Shown here piece by piece: positions 26,239-36,803 of a stretch of DNA of 64,000 nucleotides. Under the pieces are notes generated by a model. The model saw nothing but the letters and a program-made list of their open reading frames with translations, searched no databases and was not told the origin of the DNA. Positions within the stretch are counted from its first letter, which is position 1. Each line of letters begins with the position of its first letter. Position numbers and translations under genes: made by a program. The stretch comes from Nocardiopsis coralli (GTDB lineage Bacteria > Actinomycetota > Actinomycetes > Streptosporangiales > Streptosporangiaceae), in the NCBI RefSeq assembly GCF_014892575.1, contig NZ_JADBGI010000017.1, positions 1 through 64,000 on the forward strand, read 5' to 3'.

Positions 26239-27387
26239 ATGCACAAACCTGAAGGACACACGCCCGGCGAGACGCGCGAGGCCCGCGAAGCGCACGAGGC
26301 GCGCGATCCCCGCAACCCCCTCACCCCCTCCAGCGCACCCGCACCCACCCCCTCCGCCTTCCCGCACCGAACCCTCCTCCGCGGTCTCGCCGCGGCCGGC
26401 GCGCTGACCCTCGCGCTCACCGGATGCGGGCTGCTCAACGGCAACGATTCCGGCGACGGCGACGAAGAAGGCGAGAACGGCGACGCCTCCGGCGGGGGCG
26501 GCGCCCAGGAGGCGATCGAGCTCCCGGTCAGCTCCGAGACCACCTCCACCGAGTACGGCTCCGACCTCCAGGTCGAGATCCAGGCCCTGGAGCGCATCGA
26601 CGACGACCTCCTGCGCCTGAGCATCGGCGTCGGCAACGACACCCCCGAGGACATCCGGAACTTCGACCACCTCCGCGACCGCGACTACGGACGCTACGAC
26701 GCCTCCGGCGCCACCCTCCTCGACCCCGGCAGCGACTCCCAGCACATGCCGATGACCGTCTCCGGCAGCGACGGCGAGTGCTACTGCTCCGAGCTCGAGG
26801 ACCGCACGGCCGGCGCAGGCATCGTCGAACCGCTCTGGGTCGTCTTCCCCGCCCCCTCCGAGGACGTCGAGGCCATGACGGTCACCACCCCCATCACCGG
26901 CCCGTTCCACGGCGTTCCGATCACCGACGCCGACGACGCGGGCGACATCGACGTGCCCGACCTCGACGACCCGGTCGTGCACGAGCTCCTCCACGAGACC
27001 GACCAGACCGTCGAGGGTTACCAGCGCTACGAGACCGACGACGATGTCACCTACGAGCTCGCCTCCGACGTGCTCTTCGACACCGAGAGCGCCGACCTCG
27101 GCGACGAGGCCGAGGAGACCCTGACGGACGTGGCCTCGGAGATCGACTCCGTGGAGCCCGACAGCGTCACCATCGACGGCCACACCGACAACACCGGCGA
27201 CGACTCGGTCAACGAGCCCCTGTCCCTGGAGCGCGCCGAGGCCGTGGAGACCGCCCTCACCGGTCTGGTCGGCGCGGACGTGGACTACGCGGTCGACGGC
27301 CACGGTTCGGCCGATCCGGTCGCCGACAACGACACCGACGCGGGCCAGGAGCAGAACCGCCGGGTCACCGTCTCCTTCGAGAAGTGA
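26239..27387 (+). CDS. OmpA-domain lipoprotein with CxC domain (module copy 3)
   Basis: A third paralogue, 382 residues. An Arg/Pro-rich n-region (about 1-45) leads to a hydrophobic stretch and lipobox LTGC. Next are a Gly/Glu linker, the CxC domain with a CYC pair, and an OmpA domain (about 260-382) with DGHTDNTGDDSVNEPLS and QEQNRRVTV. The acidic linker before the OmpA domain is shorter than in copies 1 and 2. ATG 26239 is the first in-frame start; only a weak GGTGAAA precedes it. The N-terminus differs from copies 1 and 2, so this copy is an older duplicate. Confidence 0.87.
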   Translation: MHKPEGHTPGETREAREAHEARDPRNPLTPSSAPAPTPSAFPHRTLLRGLAAAGALTLALTGCGLLNGNDSGDGDEEGENGDASGGGGAQEAIELPVSSETTSTEYGSDLQVEIQALERIDDDLLRLSIGVGNDTPEDIRNFDHLRDRDYGRYDASGATLLDPGSDSQHMPMTVSGSDGECYCSELEDRTAGAGIVEPLWVVFPAPSEDVEAMTVTTPITGPFHGVPITDADDAGDIDVPDLDDPVVHELLHETDQTVEGYQRYETDDDVTYELASDVLFDTESADLGDEAEETLTDVASEIDSVEPDSVTIDGHTDNTGDDSVNEPLSLERAEAVETALTGLVGADVDYAVDGHGSADPVADNDTDAGQEQNRRVTVSFEK

Positions 27388-27563
27388 GCGCGGGACGTGG
27401 CCAGGGACACGGCCGAGCGCGCGGCCGGGCGTCCGGCCAGGAGCGTGGCCGGCAGCGCGGCACCCGCACGGGCGCGGGCGCGCACGCGTTCGAGCAGGTC
27501 CGGCAAGAGCCGGTCCGGCGAGGGCAACAGTCGCGGCAGATTCGACGGATGAGGGAAGAGAGC

Positions 27564-28205
27564 ATGACTGAGCAGCACGAGACCGGGGCCGGACTCGGAT
27601 CCGGGGTCGGGTCCGAGCCCGAGGGCGGGCACACGAGCAAGGTCGCAGGCAAGGGCCGGGGACGCAGGGGCGCACTGGCAGCCGGGGCGCTGTCGATGGT
27701 CGCGGCGGGCGCCCTGGTGCTCTCGCCTGCGGCGGGGGCGGTCACCGCTCCGGCCGACAACGCGGAGGCCGGCAGTGACGGGGCCGACGGGGAGAGCCTC
27801 GGTTCCGTCGAGGCCGCCGACCCGGACGCCGAGGGGCTGGTCGCGTCGGTCGAGGAGGTCTCGCGCGAGTCCTCCGGCCAGTACGTGACCGTGCTCTGGA
27901 GCATCACCAACGAGACGGCGGAGAGCGGCACGCTCCAGTTCCGGTCCGAGGACAAGGACTTCGAGCGCAACGACTTCGCCGGCGTCACCGTGCGCGACGA
28001 CGCGTCGAACACCCGCTTCCACCCGGGCATGAACGGCGACAGCCAGTGCCTGTGCTCGAGCGATCGCCCGGGTGCCATCGAGAACGAGGTGGAGCCGGGC
28101 CAGACCCTCACGTACTGGTCGCTGTACTCGGTGCCGGGTGAGGTGGAGGAGCTGTCGGTGGAGATCCCGTTCTTCCACGACATCCCCGACGTCCCGATCT
28201 CCTGA
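27564..28205 (+). CDS. Secreted CxC-domain protein (module copy 3)
   Basis: A 213-residue exported protein, partner of the lipoprotein gene ending 176 nt upstream. After a Gly/Lys/Arg n-region and a hydrophobic segment (LSMVAAGALVLSPAAGAV), the mature domain shows VEEVSRESSGQYVTVLWSIT, FAGVTV, RFHPGM, a CLC pair, YWSLYSVPG and VEIPFFHDIPDV. ATG 27564 is preferred because GAGGGAAGAG sits 7-8 nt upstream; ATG 27549 in frame lacks this. Function unknown. Confidence 0.8.
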   Translation: MTEQHETGAGLGSGVGSEPEGGHTSKVAGKGRGRRGALAAGALSMVAAGALVLSPAAGAVTAPADNAEAGSDGADGESLGSVEAADPDAEGLVASVEEVSRESSGQYVTVLWSITNETAESGTLQFRSEDKDFERNDFAGVTVRDDASNTRFHPGMNGDSQCLCSSDRPGAIENEVEPGQTLTYWSLYSVPGEVEELSVEIPFFHDIPDVPIS

Positions 28206-28450
28206 CCTGGCCGGAGAGCGGAACGTAGGTCGGGGCCGAGGCCGGACCGGGACCGGAACACAGGCCGAGGCTCAGTCCGGTCCGGGGGACTGCTCCGCGG
28301 CCCCCCGGGCCTGGTCGGGCCTGACGGGATCTGACGGGACCTGACCGGGTCTGACGGGGGTCTGCGCAGCAGCTGGCCCCGGCAACGTCCGGGTTCGGTG
28401 GAACCCCCGACCCTGCGGGCGCTCGACCAGCCGGCGCCCCAGCCCGGCGG

Positions 28451-28492
28451 GCCCCGACCCCGTGGGCATCCACGCGCGGGTCGGGGCTTCTT
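28451..28492. terminator. Strong hairpin terminator
   Basis: GCCCCGACCC (28451-28460) pairs with GGGTCGGGGC (28478-28487), with an inner CGTGG/CCACG stem and a GCAT loop, followed by TTCTT. It ends transcription of module copy 3 on the plus strand. Confidence 0.82.
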
Positions 28493-28643
28493 CCATGGAG
28501 GCACCGGATCCAACGACGGCTCGGGGCCGAGGACTCCAGAGCACCCGATCCACCGACCGGTTCGGGTTCCAGGGGCACGACCCCGGCGACTCGGGACCCG
28601 CCACGCCGGCTCGGGCCCCGCTCAGACCGGTGGACCGACAGGT

Positions 28644-28679
28644 GCGCCCGCCCGCGTGCGCGAACACACGGGCGGGCGC
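28644..28679. terminator. Hairpin terminator for the convergent minus-strand gene
   Basis: GCGCCCGCCCG (28644-28654) pairs perfectly with CGGGCGGGCGC (28669-28679). It lies 33 nt beyond the stop of the glycine-rich protein gene on the minus strand. No U-tract. Confidence 0.6.
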
Positions 28680-28711
28680 GCTCACCTCACCTGCGCCTCG
28701 GTTTCACCCGC

Positions 28712-29884
28712 TCACTCCGACCGTTCGGAGCCCTCGCGGGGGAAGGGCGGCGGGTCGTCCGGCCACCCCGATCCCTCGGGGACGTCCGCTCCACCGGGTG
28801 AACCGGCCCCATCCGGCCCGGGGACCTGCGGGGCATCGGGAGCTCCGTCCCCGTCAGGGGAGCCCACCGCGCCCGGGTGACCGGGGATCTCCGGGTAGTC
28901 GGGCCACTCCCCAGGGCCGGGGCCGGACGCACCATCGGTCGCCTCATCCGCCGCGTCCTCGGTCTCACCGCAGTCCGCGCTCTCATAGGTGAAGCTCACG
29001 CCCCCGGCCAACTCGTCCACGGCCCTCACGTCAGCCCCTTCGGGCGCCAGGGTGGAACCGCCACCCCCGCCTGCGCCGGTGGGCGAGTCGAGCTCGGGCG
29101 CTCCAGCGCCCCCGCCCCCGTAGAGGCCACCGCCTCCGCCGCCGCCCGCACCGGCGAGCGTGTTCCCGTCGGTCGGCCCGTGCGCCCCGGCACCCCCGGT
29201 CCCGCCACTGCCGTCGAAGCCCGGGAGCCCGTCGTCATTGGTGTCTCCGCCGAGCCCGGGAGCGTTGGTGGTCGCGCCCTCCCCGCCCCCGCCGTTCTCC
29301 TCGTTGAGCCGGTGCGGCTCGCCGTCCGAACCGTTCCGTCCACCGTCACCGCCGTTTCCGCCGGGCACATAAACGTTGTCTTCACCGTCGAAACCACGAC
29401 CGCCCTGGCCGCCACCGCCGGCGGCCACGATGATCTCCTCGCCCTCGTGGGAAACCACGGTCGCGCCGCCGCCCCCGCCGGCGCGCAGCGTCTCGCTCCC
29501 GGAACTGGTGACGCCGCCATCGCCCCCGTCGTGTCCGCCACCGCCGTAGGCGCCGCTCCCGTTGGAGGCGGTCCCCGCGGTGTCCACGGAGAAGGACTCA
29601 CCCGGTGTGGCCTCCACCGTCGCGGTGACCTGCGCGGCGTGACCAGCCGTCCCGATCTCACCGACCGATTCGCCGCTCGACCCGTGCGCGACGATCTCCA
29701 CGTCGCACGTGCTCGACGGGTCACCGGGCAGGGTGAAGGTCAGGTCCGATCCGGACGCGTCCTCGTGCTCGAACTCCTCCGTCACGGTCTCCGCCGCCAC
29801 GGGTGCCGCACCGGCGGCGTAGAGGGCCCCCGCTGCCAGGCCGATGGCCGACAGCGCGCTCATACCACGTTGAGTTACATTCAT
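28712..29884 (-). CDS. Secreted glycine-rich protein
   Basis: A 390-residue exported protein. The signal peptide (about 1-32) ends in APVAAE. A short beta-rich start (FTLPGDPSSTCDVEIVAHG) is followed by about 200 residues of Gly-rich repeats resembling the Gly_rich family (PF12810), with VVSHEGEEIIVAAGGGGQGG in the centre. Only two Cys (about 72 and 308) flank the Gly region and could form one disulfide. The tail is Pro/Gly/Asp-rich. ATG 29884 is chosen because the signal peptide begins there; upstream in-frame codons to 29932 are not needed. It is probably a surface or matrix protein. Confidence 0.8.
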   Translation of the reverse strand: MNVTQRGMSALSAIGLAAGALYAAGAAPVAAETVTEEFEHEDASGSDLTFTLPGDPSSTCDVEIVAHGSSGESVGEIGTAGHAAQVTATVEATPGESFSVDTAGTASNGSGAYGGGGHDGGDGGVTSSGSETLRAGGGGGATVVSHEGEEIIVAAGGGGQGGRGFDGEDNVYVPGGNGGDGGRNGSDGEPHRLNEENGGGGEGATTNAPGLGGDTNDDGLPGFDGSGGTGGAGAHGPTDGNTLAGAGGGGGGGLYGGGGAGAPELDSPTGAGGGGGSTLAPEGADVRAVDELAGGVSFTYESADCGETEDAADEATDGASGPGPGEWPDYPEIPGHPGAVGSPDGDGAPDAPQVPGPDGAGSPGGADVPEGSGWPDDPPPFPREGSERSE

Positions 29885-30333
29885 GCCACGCACGCTAGGT
29901 AAGACGAGGGTTGCCGAAAGGTAATGACACACACCTGCGGAACCGTTTCGGCAAGTTCGCAGCGACGAACCCGCGGTTTCCGGGTGAGCCGGTCAGATCA
30001 GCCTTCCCTCGCGGACAGGGCCGCTTTCCACAGATCGGGCCACACCCCCGGCCGGCACCCCCGGGCCTTGGGCAGCCGCCCGCCCCCACGCCGCTCACCT
30101 GTGCGTTCGCCCCCGTAGGCGCCGTCTGCGCACGCCGCATCCCAACACCCACACTCGGCCGCAAATCTTCATTCAGAACTCGACAATTGCCCCCGTGAAG
30201 CGACAAAACCACCCATAACCTCAAAGAACTCCCGCACCCATGGACACGGGCGCTCAGCAGGCACGGTTCGACCACGTGCCCGGGTCCCGAGGGCGCGGGA
30301 GCGTCATTTCCGGCGCCACACTTCGGGGGCAGG
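29885..30333. other. Gene-free divergent intergenic region
   Basis: No gene seen in 449 bp between two divergent genes; promoters for both must lie here. The part at 30130-30230 is relatively AT-rich. No clear operator palindrome found. Confidence 0.55.
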
Positions 30334-32871
30334 GTGAAGATCACCTATCTGATCAACGACATGTACGGGATCGGGGGCACGGTGCGCACCGTCGCCAACC
30401 AGGCGGCCGCGCTCACCGCCCGCCACGAGGTGGAGATCGTGTCGATCTTCCGCCACCGTGAGCAGCCCGTGCTTCCCGTGCCGCCAGGGGTCCGCCTGAC
30501 CTGGCTCGTCGACACCCGCGACAAGGAACAGGTGCCCGTCGGCGAGGACGGGCGCCCGCTGCACGAGAACGACCCCCGTGCCGGGCAGCCGCCCGAGGTC
30601 TTCCCGGTCGAGGACGGCCGCGGCGACCAGCACAGCAAGCTCACCGACGACCGCCTCACCGAGTTCCTCTCCACCACCGACTCGGACGTCGTCGTCGGCA
30701 CACGTCCGGGCCTCAACGTCGCCATCGCACGCGCGGCGCCGGACCGCATCGTCAAGATCGGTCAGGAACACCTCACCTTCGAGCAGCACAAGGACTCGCT
30801 GCGCAAGGTGATGGCGCGCACCTATCCGTCGCTGGACGCGTTCGTCACCGTCACCGAGGCCGACGCGCGCACCTACTCCGTGCGCATGCCGCTGCCCGGG
30901 GTACGGCTCGTGGCGATCCCCAACTCGGTCCCCCGCCCCGCCTTCACCGCGGACGGCGCGAACACGCGCACCATCGTCTCCGCGGGACGCCTGGCACCCA
31001 GCAAACGCCACGACCTGCTCGTGGAGGCCTTCGCCGGCGTGGCCGACGAGCACCCCGACTGGACCCTGCGCATCTACGGGCGGGGCAGCCAGCGCGGACG
31101 CCTCGCCAAGCAGGTGCGACAGCTAGGGATGCAGGACCGCATCTGGCTCATGGGGCCCCACCCGCGCGTGGAGGAGGCCTGGGCGCAGGGGGCGTTCGCC
31201 GCGGTCACCTCGAGCGAGGAACCGTTCGGCATGACCATCGTCGAGGCGATGCGTTCCGGGCTGCCCGTGGTGAGCACCGACTGCCCGCACGGGCCCTCCA
31301 GCATCATCAAGGACCACCAGGACGGGATCCTGGTGCCCAACCGGTCGGCGACCGGCATCGCCCAAGGGCTGGCCGAGCTCATGGGCAACGAACCCCTGCG
31401 GCGCCGGATGGCCCATGCCGCGCTCAGCGACTCCGAACGCTTCGACCCGGCGCGGGTGGTGCGCCTGCACGAACAGCTCTTCGACGAACTGCGCCTGGAC
31501 AAGGCCCAGTCGGGGCTGATCCACCTGCACGCCACCACGATCCCGCAGGCGCGCGGTGCCGCCGACGACGTGGAGGACCCCGACCTGTACCTGCCGGGCG
31601 ACCCGGTTCCGGGCCCCGCCACGGGTGCGGGCGGCGACATCCCACGCGCGCCCGCGCCCCGGACGGAGACCCCGCCGGCGTGCATCGTGGAGGCCACCGG
31701 CGACGGGTTGACGACGCTGACCTTCAACGACCCTCCGGACAGCGTGGTGCTGTCGGTGCCCGGGGAACGCCACACGCACGTGCCCGACGAGCAGGGGCGG
31801 GTGGTCATCGATCCGGCGACCGAGCACCTGACCGCGCGGACCTGGGACGTGCTGCGCACCGACGGGGAGCGCACATCACCGGTCGAGGACGTGCAGATCC
31901 ACCAGTACGGGTATCCGCTGCGGCCGGAGGAGACCCTGGACCTGGCGCTGGCAGTGCCCACGCGGAGCGCGAAGGGCCGGTTGCAGGTGCACGTGCGGCG
32001 CGCGAGCCACCACGCGGAGATCGAGCACGTGGAGGTGCACGACGGGCTCATCACCTTGCAGGGCCACGGGCTGGGGGCCCCTGTGCCCGACCCGCGTGCA
32101 CGCCTGGCGGTCCGGCTGCGGAGCTCGCCCAAGGTGCTGCGCGAGTTCTCGGCCCCGGTGGCGGCCAGCGGCAAGTTCACCGCGGTGGTGGACCCGGCCG
32201 TGGTGGTGCGCGGACGGCACGGGGAGTCGGAGCGCTGGGAGCTGCGGCTGGTGCTCTCCGACGGGACCGAGTACACGGTGGGCCGGCACCTGTCGGGGGT
32301 GGTCGGGTACAAGCGCATCATCGACTACCCGTCGGTGGAGGTGTGCCCGAACCGGGCGTACGGGTCGCGGGTGCAGCCGTACTACACGGTCAACGACCGG
32401 TTGGCGTTGATGACCTCTCCGGTGCCGCCGACGTTGCGTGTGGAGGCGGCGAACGTGCGGCCGCGGCACCGCGGGAAGATGCAGATGGACGTGCTGCTGG
32501 ACATGGTCCTGCCGGAGGGGGCCGAGTGCGCGGTGGAGGTCGTGCGCGGTGAGGGGGCCGGGCAGCGGTTCCCGCTCCACGAGGTGCCCGTGCGCACGGT
32601 CGACGCGAGCCGGTTGCAGGGCGAGTTGAAGCGGCTCGGCCTCGAGGGGGAGATCGGCGAGCCGCGGTCGTGGCAGCTGCGGTTCCTGGTCGGCCCGCCC
32701 GGCGCGTTGGACCGAGTGCCCGCGCGGGCGGTCCCGGGGCGCACCCATCGGCGGTGGCACCACGGCGGGTTCGTGCGGTCGGCGACGGTGGTGCCGTTGG
32801 ACTCGGGGGACGTGCGCGTGACGGTCGCGGACGTGCGGATGGTGGCCGCGCTGCGCCGACGGATCCATTGA
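30334..32871 (+). CDS. GT4-family glycosyltransferase with long C-terminal extension
   Basis: An 845-residue protein. The first ~400 residues are a GT-B glycosyltransferase: N-terminal GIGGTVRTVANQAAAL (about 12-27) binds the acceptor side. The retaining GT4 core has AGRLAPSKRHDLLVEAF, GRGSQRGRL and the donor-binding SSEEPFGMTIVEAMRSGLPV with its E-x7-E pattern. Residues about 450-845 are a separate beta-rich region of unknown fold that looks duplicated, as also seen in wall-teichoic-acid enzymes. It probably builds a cell-wall or capsular glycopolymer; the sugar is unknown. The start is GTG 30334 behind a G-rich site. Confidence 0.88.
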   Translation: MKITYLINDMYGIGGTVRTVANQAAALTARHEVEIVSIFRHREQPVLPVPPGVRLTWLVDTRDKEQVPVGEDGRPLHENDPRAGQPPEVFPVEDGRGDQHSKLTDDRLTEFLSTTDSDVVVGTRPGLNVAIARAAPDRIVKIGQEHLTFEQHKDSLRKVMARTYPSLDAFVTVTEADARTYSVRMPLPGVRLVAIPNSVPRPAFTADGANTRTIVSAGRLAPSKRHDLLVEAFAGVADEHPDWTLRIYGRGSQRGRLAKQVRQLGMQDRIWLMGPHPRVEEAWAQGAFAAVTSSEEPFGMTIVEAMRSGLPVVSTDCPHGPSSIIKDHQDGILVPNRSATGIAQGLAELMGNEPLRRRMAHAALSDSERFDPARVVRLHEQLFDELRLDKAQSGLIHLHATTIPQARGAADDVEDPDLYLPGDPVPGPATGAGGDIPRAPAPRTETPPACIVEATGDGLTTLTFNDPPDSVVLSVPGERHTHVPDEQGRVVIDPATEHLTARTWDVLRTDGERTSPVEDVQIHQYGYPLRPEETLDLALAVPTRSAKGRLQVHVRRASHHAEIEHVEVHDGLITLQGHGLGAPVPDPRARLAVRLRSSPKVLREFSAPVAASGKFTAVVDPAVVVRGRHGESERWELRLVLSDGTEYTVGRHLSGVVGYKRIIDYPSVEVCPNRAYGSRVQPYYTVNDRLALMTSPVPPTLRVEAANVRPRHRGKMQMDVLLDMVLPEGAECAVEVVRGEGAGQRFPLHEVPVRTVDASRLQGELKRLGLEGEIGEPRSWQLRFLVGPPGALDRVPARAVPGRTHRRWHHGGFVRSATVVPLDSGDVRVTVADVRMVAALRRRIH

Positions 32872-33215
32872 GCTGAGCGGGCGGGGTGCGCTGACGGGCG
32901 AGTCGGAAGCGCAAAGCGCGCGCCCCATGAGTGCGATGCTGAGCGCCCGGTACCCGAGCCACGGGGCACCGGGCGCCACGCGCGTGGCCCGGTGGGCGCT
33001 GGCCTCTGCTCACTGAGCGCATACACCGTGCCCGGGGGACGCAGGTCTCGGGCTGTCAGGCCTCCGGGACCACAGCTTGCGCACCGAGCGAATCCACCGA
33101 GTGCGGACAGCGCGCTCGCGGAGGGGCGCTGGGCCTGCGCCCCCACGCACCGGCCGGTCCGACGCTCAGGGCCGGAGGCATTCAGGCCTCGCAAGGCGTG
33201 CGCGCGGACACTGCC
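32872..33215. other. Gene-free stretch
   Basis: No gene seen. It contains the hairpin at 32943-32976 and otherwise unremarkable high-GC sequence. Confidence 0.55.
32943..32976. terminator. Hairpin terminator candidate
   Basis: GCGCCCGGT (32943-32951) pairs with ACCGGGCGC (32968-32976) across a 16-nt loop, 72 nt after the glycosyltransferase stop. Confidence 0.4.
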
Positions 33216-33443
33216 CTACGAACCGGGGGGTGTCGTTCCTTTGCGCCGATGGCGCACGAGTTCGATCACTGCCCAGGTCAGGGCCAGGACAGCGAGCACG
33301 AAGGCTACGGCCACGCCGACCACCTCTGCCGTGCTCTCGACCTGGAAGACCAGGTTGTAGAGGGCAACGCCGAACAGGATGACGGAACCGACACCCTGCG
33401 AGATCCAAGCGCGGTGGGGGAAAGGGCGGTCGGGATCGGTCAT
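33216..33443 (-). CDS. Small two-TM membrane protein
   Basis: A 75-residue protein with two hydrophobic segments (GSVILFGVALYNLVFQV and VVGVAVAFVLAVLALTWAVI) and a basic C-terminus (RHRRKG). ATG 33443 is chosen, with GGAAGGAC about 8 nt upstream. The longer reading from 33467 lacks a ribosome site. No family recognised. Confidence 0.75.
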   Translation of the reverse strand: MTDPDRPFPHRAWISQGVGSVILFGVALYNLVFQVESTAEVVGVAVAFVLAVLALTWAVIELVRHRRKGTTPPGS

Positions 33444-34254
33444 GGTGCGAGTCCTTCCAGGGGACACGGACGACGGGTGGGGGGACGATCAACCCGCCGC
33501 ACGGCCATGCGGGCCCGTGGGGGCAGTGAGACTCACCGTAGGTCCGTGGGGCTCGGTCGACCAGCATCGATCGACGACCCCGGTTCGGGGAGCACGCGCG
33601 TGGCCCAACCCGGCCACAGAACGGCCTGACAGCGCGTGCCCGGGCACCGATCGTTCGGCAGATCCCGGGTAGACCCCTCCTGGAAGTCATCCTCCCGACG
33701 ACCTTTCCGGCACGCTTCGATCCGGTGAGCGCCGATCCAGCAGGCGCCGATCCGGCGGGGCACGCCCCGGCAAGAACTGCTCCGGCAGGGCCTGACCCGC
33801 GCCCGCCGCGCACGAGTACGAGTTCGTCCCACTTCCCGTGTCCCGTATCCGTAGCCCGTAGCCGGAGTCCCGTCACCGGTGACCCAGGGTCCCGTAACCC
33901 GGGTCCCGTTCCACTTCCCGCATCCCGCATTCCGCGTCCCGCGTCCCGGCTCCTGAGCCCCGAGCCTTCGAACCTCCGCGCAGCTCTCCACCGCAACTCG
34001 CGCCCATGCACCGGTGCCCGCACGGCGCACAGAGCGTCCCGCGTTCCGTGTGCGCCGCGTCTTCAGGCCCCGCCCTCGCCACTTGTGGTGACACGCGTGA
34101 CGTCACGCGGGACGCCGCACGTCACCCCCGACGCACCCAGGCCCCCGGCCCCCGGGCCCGATGGGCGCCCTCCCGACCCCGAGGTCCGGTCTCCCGCATT
34201 CGCTCGCCGATCCCCGATCCCCGACCTCCGACGCAACGAAGACGAAGGAGCCCC
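33444..34254. repeat. Gene-free stretch with degenerate repeats
   Basis: No gene seen. 33715-33790 repeats gccgatccggc-like words. 33835-33975 repeats tcccgtagcc/tcccgcat-like 7-8-mers about fifteen times. The 250 bp before the P450 gene probably hold its promoter. Confidence 0.55.
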
Positions 34255-35499
34255 GTGGCAACCCACCGCATCAGCATCGCCCCCGACGATTTCGACCGCG
34301 ACGCGGTCGCGCACGCCCTGCACGCCGCCGGTCCCGTCACCCCCGTGGACCTGGGCGGGGTCGACGCCCTGGCCATCACCCACCACGACGCCCTCCGCAC
34401 CGTCCTGGCCGACCGCACCGACACCTACGTGCGAGGCAACGCCCCGCACCACTGGCGGGCCCTGCGCGAGGGCGACGTCGATCCGACCAGCCCCCTCGTC
34501 CGCCTGCTCAGCGGCAGCATCGGCAGCCTGCTCACCAGCCACGGCGCCGCACACGCCCGCCTGCGCAAACCCCTGCAGACCCACTTCACCCGGCGGCGGG
34601 TGGAAGAGCTCCGCCCGCTGGTCGAGGACCTGACCACGTCCCTGCTGGACGACCTCGACGGCCGCGAACGGGTCGACCTGAAGGAAGACTTCGCCTGGCC
34701 GCTGACCGTGGGAGTTCTGGTCCACCTGCTGGGCGTCGACCGCAGCGACGCGCCCGTGCTCGGCGACCTCGCCCGCCGGATCTTCCAACTGACCGACACG
34801 GAGGTCTTCGCCGACACACACCGTTTCCTCGCGGCGCTGCTCGAACAGCGCAGGCTGGAGCCCGGGCACGACCTGGTCAGCGCGTTGGCCAAGACCGACG
34901 ACGAGGCCGAGGGGGACGACCACCTCGGGGACGCCCAGGTCGTGGCCAACCTCTTCCTCCTGGTCGCCGCCGGCTTCGAGACCACCATGGGAACCCTGGC
35001 CAACGGGATCCGCGCCCTGCTGGAACACCCCGACCAGCTTCGCCGCCTCACCGGCCAGGAGGTGACCTGGGGCTCGGGGGTGGAGGAGATCCTGCGCCGC
35101 CACTCCTCGGTCAGCCTGCTTCCGGGCGTCTTCACCACCCGCGAGACCGAGCTGGCCGGGGTCACCGTGCCCGAGGGCGAGCTCCTGCTCCTGGCGTTCG
35201 CCGCGGCCGGGCTCGACCGTACGAGCTGGGACGGGCCCGACACCTTCGACGTGGGCCGCGACGCCCGCGGCCACCTGGGTTTCGGCCACGGCCCCCACCT
35301 GTGCCTGGGAGCCCCGTTGGCGCGCCTGGAGCTCACCGTCGCCCTGCCCACGCTGTTCGCACGCTTCCCTCGTCTGGAACTGGAGCCCGCGCAGTCCGAG
35401 GTCACCCCCGTCCGGAGCTGGATGATGCGCCACGACGAACACCTGTGGGTGCGGACCGCGGCCGCACGGTCGCCTCTCCCGGAGGACACACCCGTGTGA
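34255..35499 (+). CDS. Cytochrome P450
   Basis: A 414-residue bacterial class I P450 monooxygenase. The I-helix motif is AGFETT (about 238-243), with Glu-Thr in place of Asp-Thr. The ExxR motif is EEILRR (about 280-285) and the heme loop FGHGPHLCLG (about 341-350) holds the axial Cys. All essential motifs are intact. The start is GTG 34255, preceded by GAAGGAG at 4-5 nt. The longer reading upstream is repetitive and not P450-like. No ferredoxin or reductase is adjacent, so electron partners must be encoded elsewhere. Substrate unknown. Confidence 0.93.
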   Translation: MATHRISIAPDDFDRDAVAHALHAAGPVTPVDLGGVDALAITHHDALRTVLADRTDTYVRGNAPHHWRALREGDVDPTSPLVRLLSGSIGSLLTSHGAAHARLRKPLQTHFTRRRVEELRPLVEDLTTSLLDDLDGRERVDLKEDFAWPLTVGVLVHLLGVDRSDAPVLGDLARRIFQLTDTEVFADTHRFLAALLEQRRLEPGHDLVSALAKTDDEAEGDDHLGDAQVVANLFLLVAAGFETTMGTLANGIRALLEHPDQLRRLTGQEVTWGSGVEEILRRHSSVSLLPGVFTTRETELAGVTVPEGELLLLAFAAAGLDRTSWDGPDTFDVGRDARGHLGFGHGPHLCLGAPLARLELTVALPTLFARFPRLELEPAQSEVTPVRSWMMRHDEHLWVRTAAARSPLPEDTPV

Positions 35500-35500
35500 C

Positions 35501-35530
35501 CCCCGGCGCCGGCGTTCCGTCCCGCCGGGG
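35501..35530. terminator. Hairpin terminator after P450
   Basis: CCCCGGCG (35501-35508) pairs with CGCCGGGG (35523-35530). It starts 2 nt after the stop codon and there is no U-tract. Confidence 0.5.
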
Positions 35531-35616
35531 ACACAGCCGCCCGGCCCCGGCGCCACTTCCCCTTCCCCGGGCGCCGCTCCCCGCCGGGAAGGGCCCGGGG
35601 GCCCACGCCAGGGGTC

Positions 35617-36636
<1,020 letters not shown>

Positions 36637-36726
36637 GGCGGTTCCCTCCACGGTGACGCGGCGCCGGCGCATGGTGGGCATGCGCGGCTTTGGCGGGTGC
36701 GTTCCGGCTCTGGCATCATGCATAAA

Positions 36727-36768
36727 CGGAACAGTGATCCGGAAAGGACTATACGGAGCACTGTTCCG
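36727..36768. promoter_or_regulatory. TetR operator candidate (perfect 10-bp inverted repeat)
   Basis: CGGAACAGTG (36727-36736) and CACTGTTCCG (36759-36768) are perfect inverted copies 22 nt apart. They flank GACTATACG, which resembles a -10 box. They sit 91 nt from the aldo/keto reductase start and 36 nt from the tetR start, the expected place for a site controlling both divergent genes. Confidence 0.72.
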
Positions 36769-36803
36769 CTTGGCAAGCGTGTGGAGGAGCGGAGAGCAGA
36801 GCA

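Larger units (their letters stand above)
28206..28711. other. Gene-free stretch between convergent genes
   Basis: No gene. It contains a degenerate tandem repeat of ctgacgggat-like 10-mers (about 28315-28365) and two strong hairpins listed separately. Confidence 0.6.
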
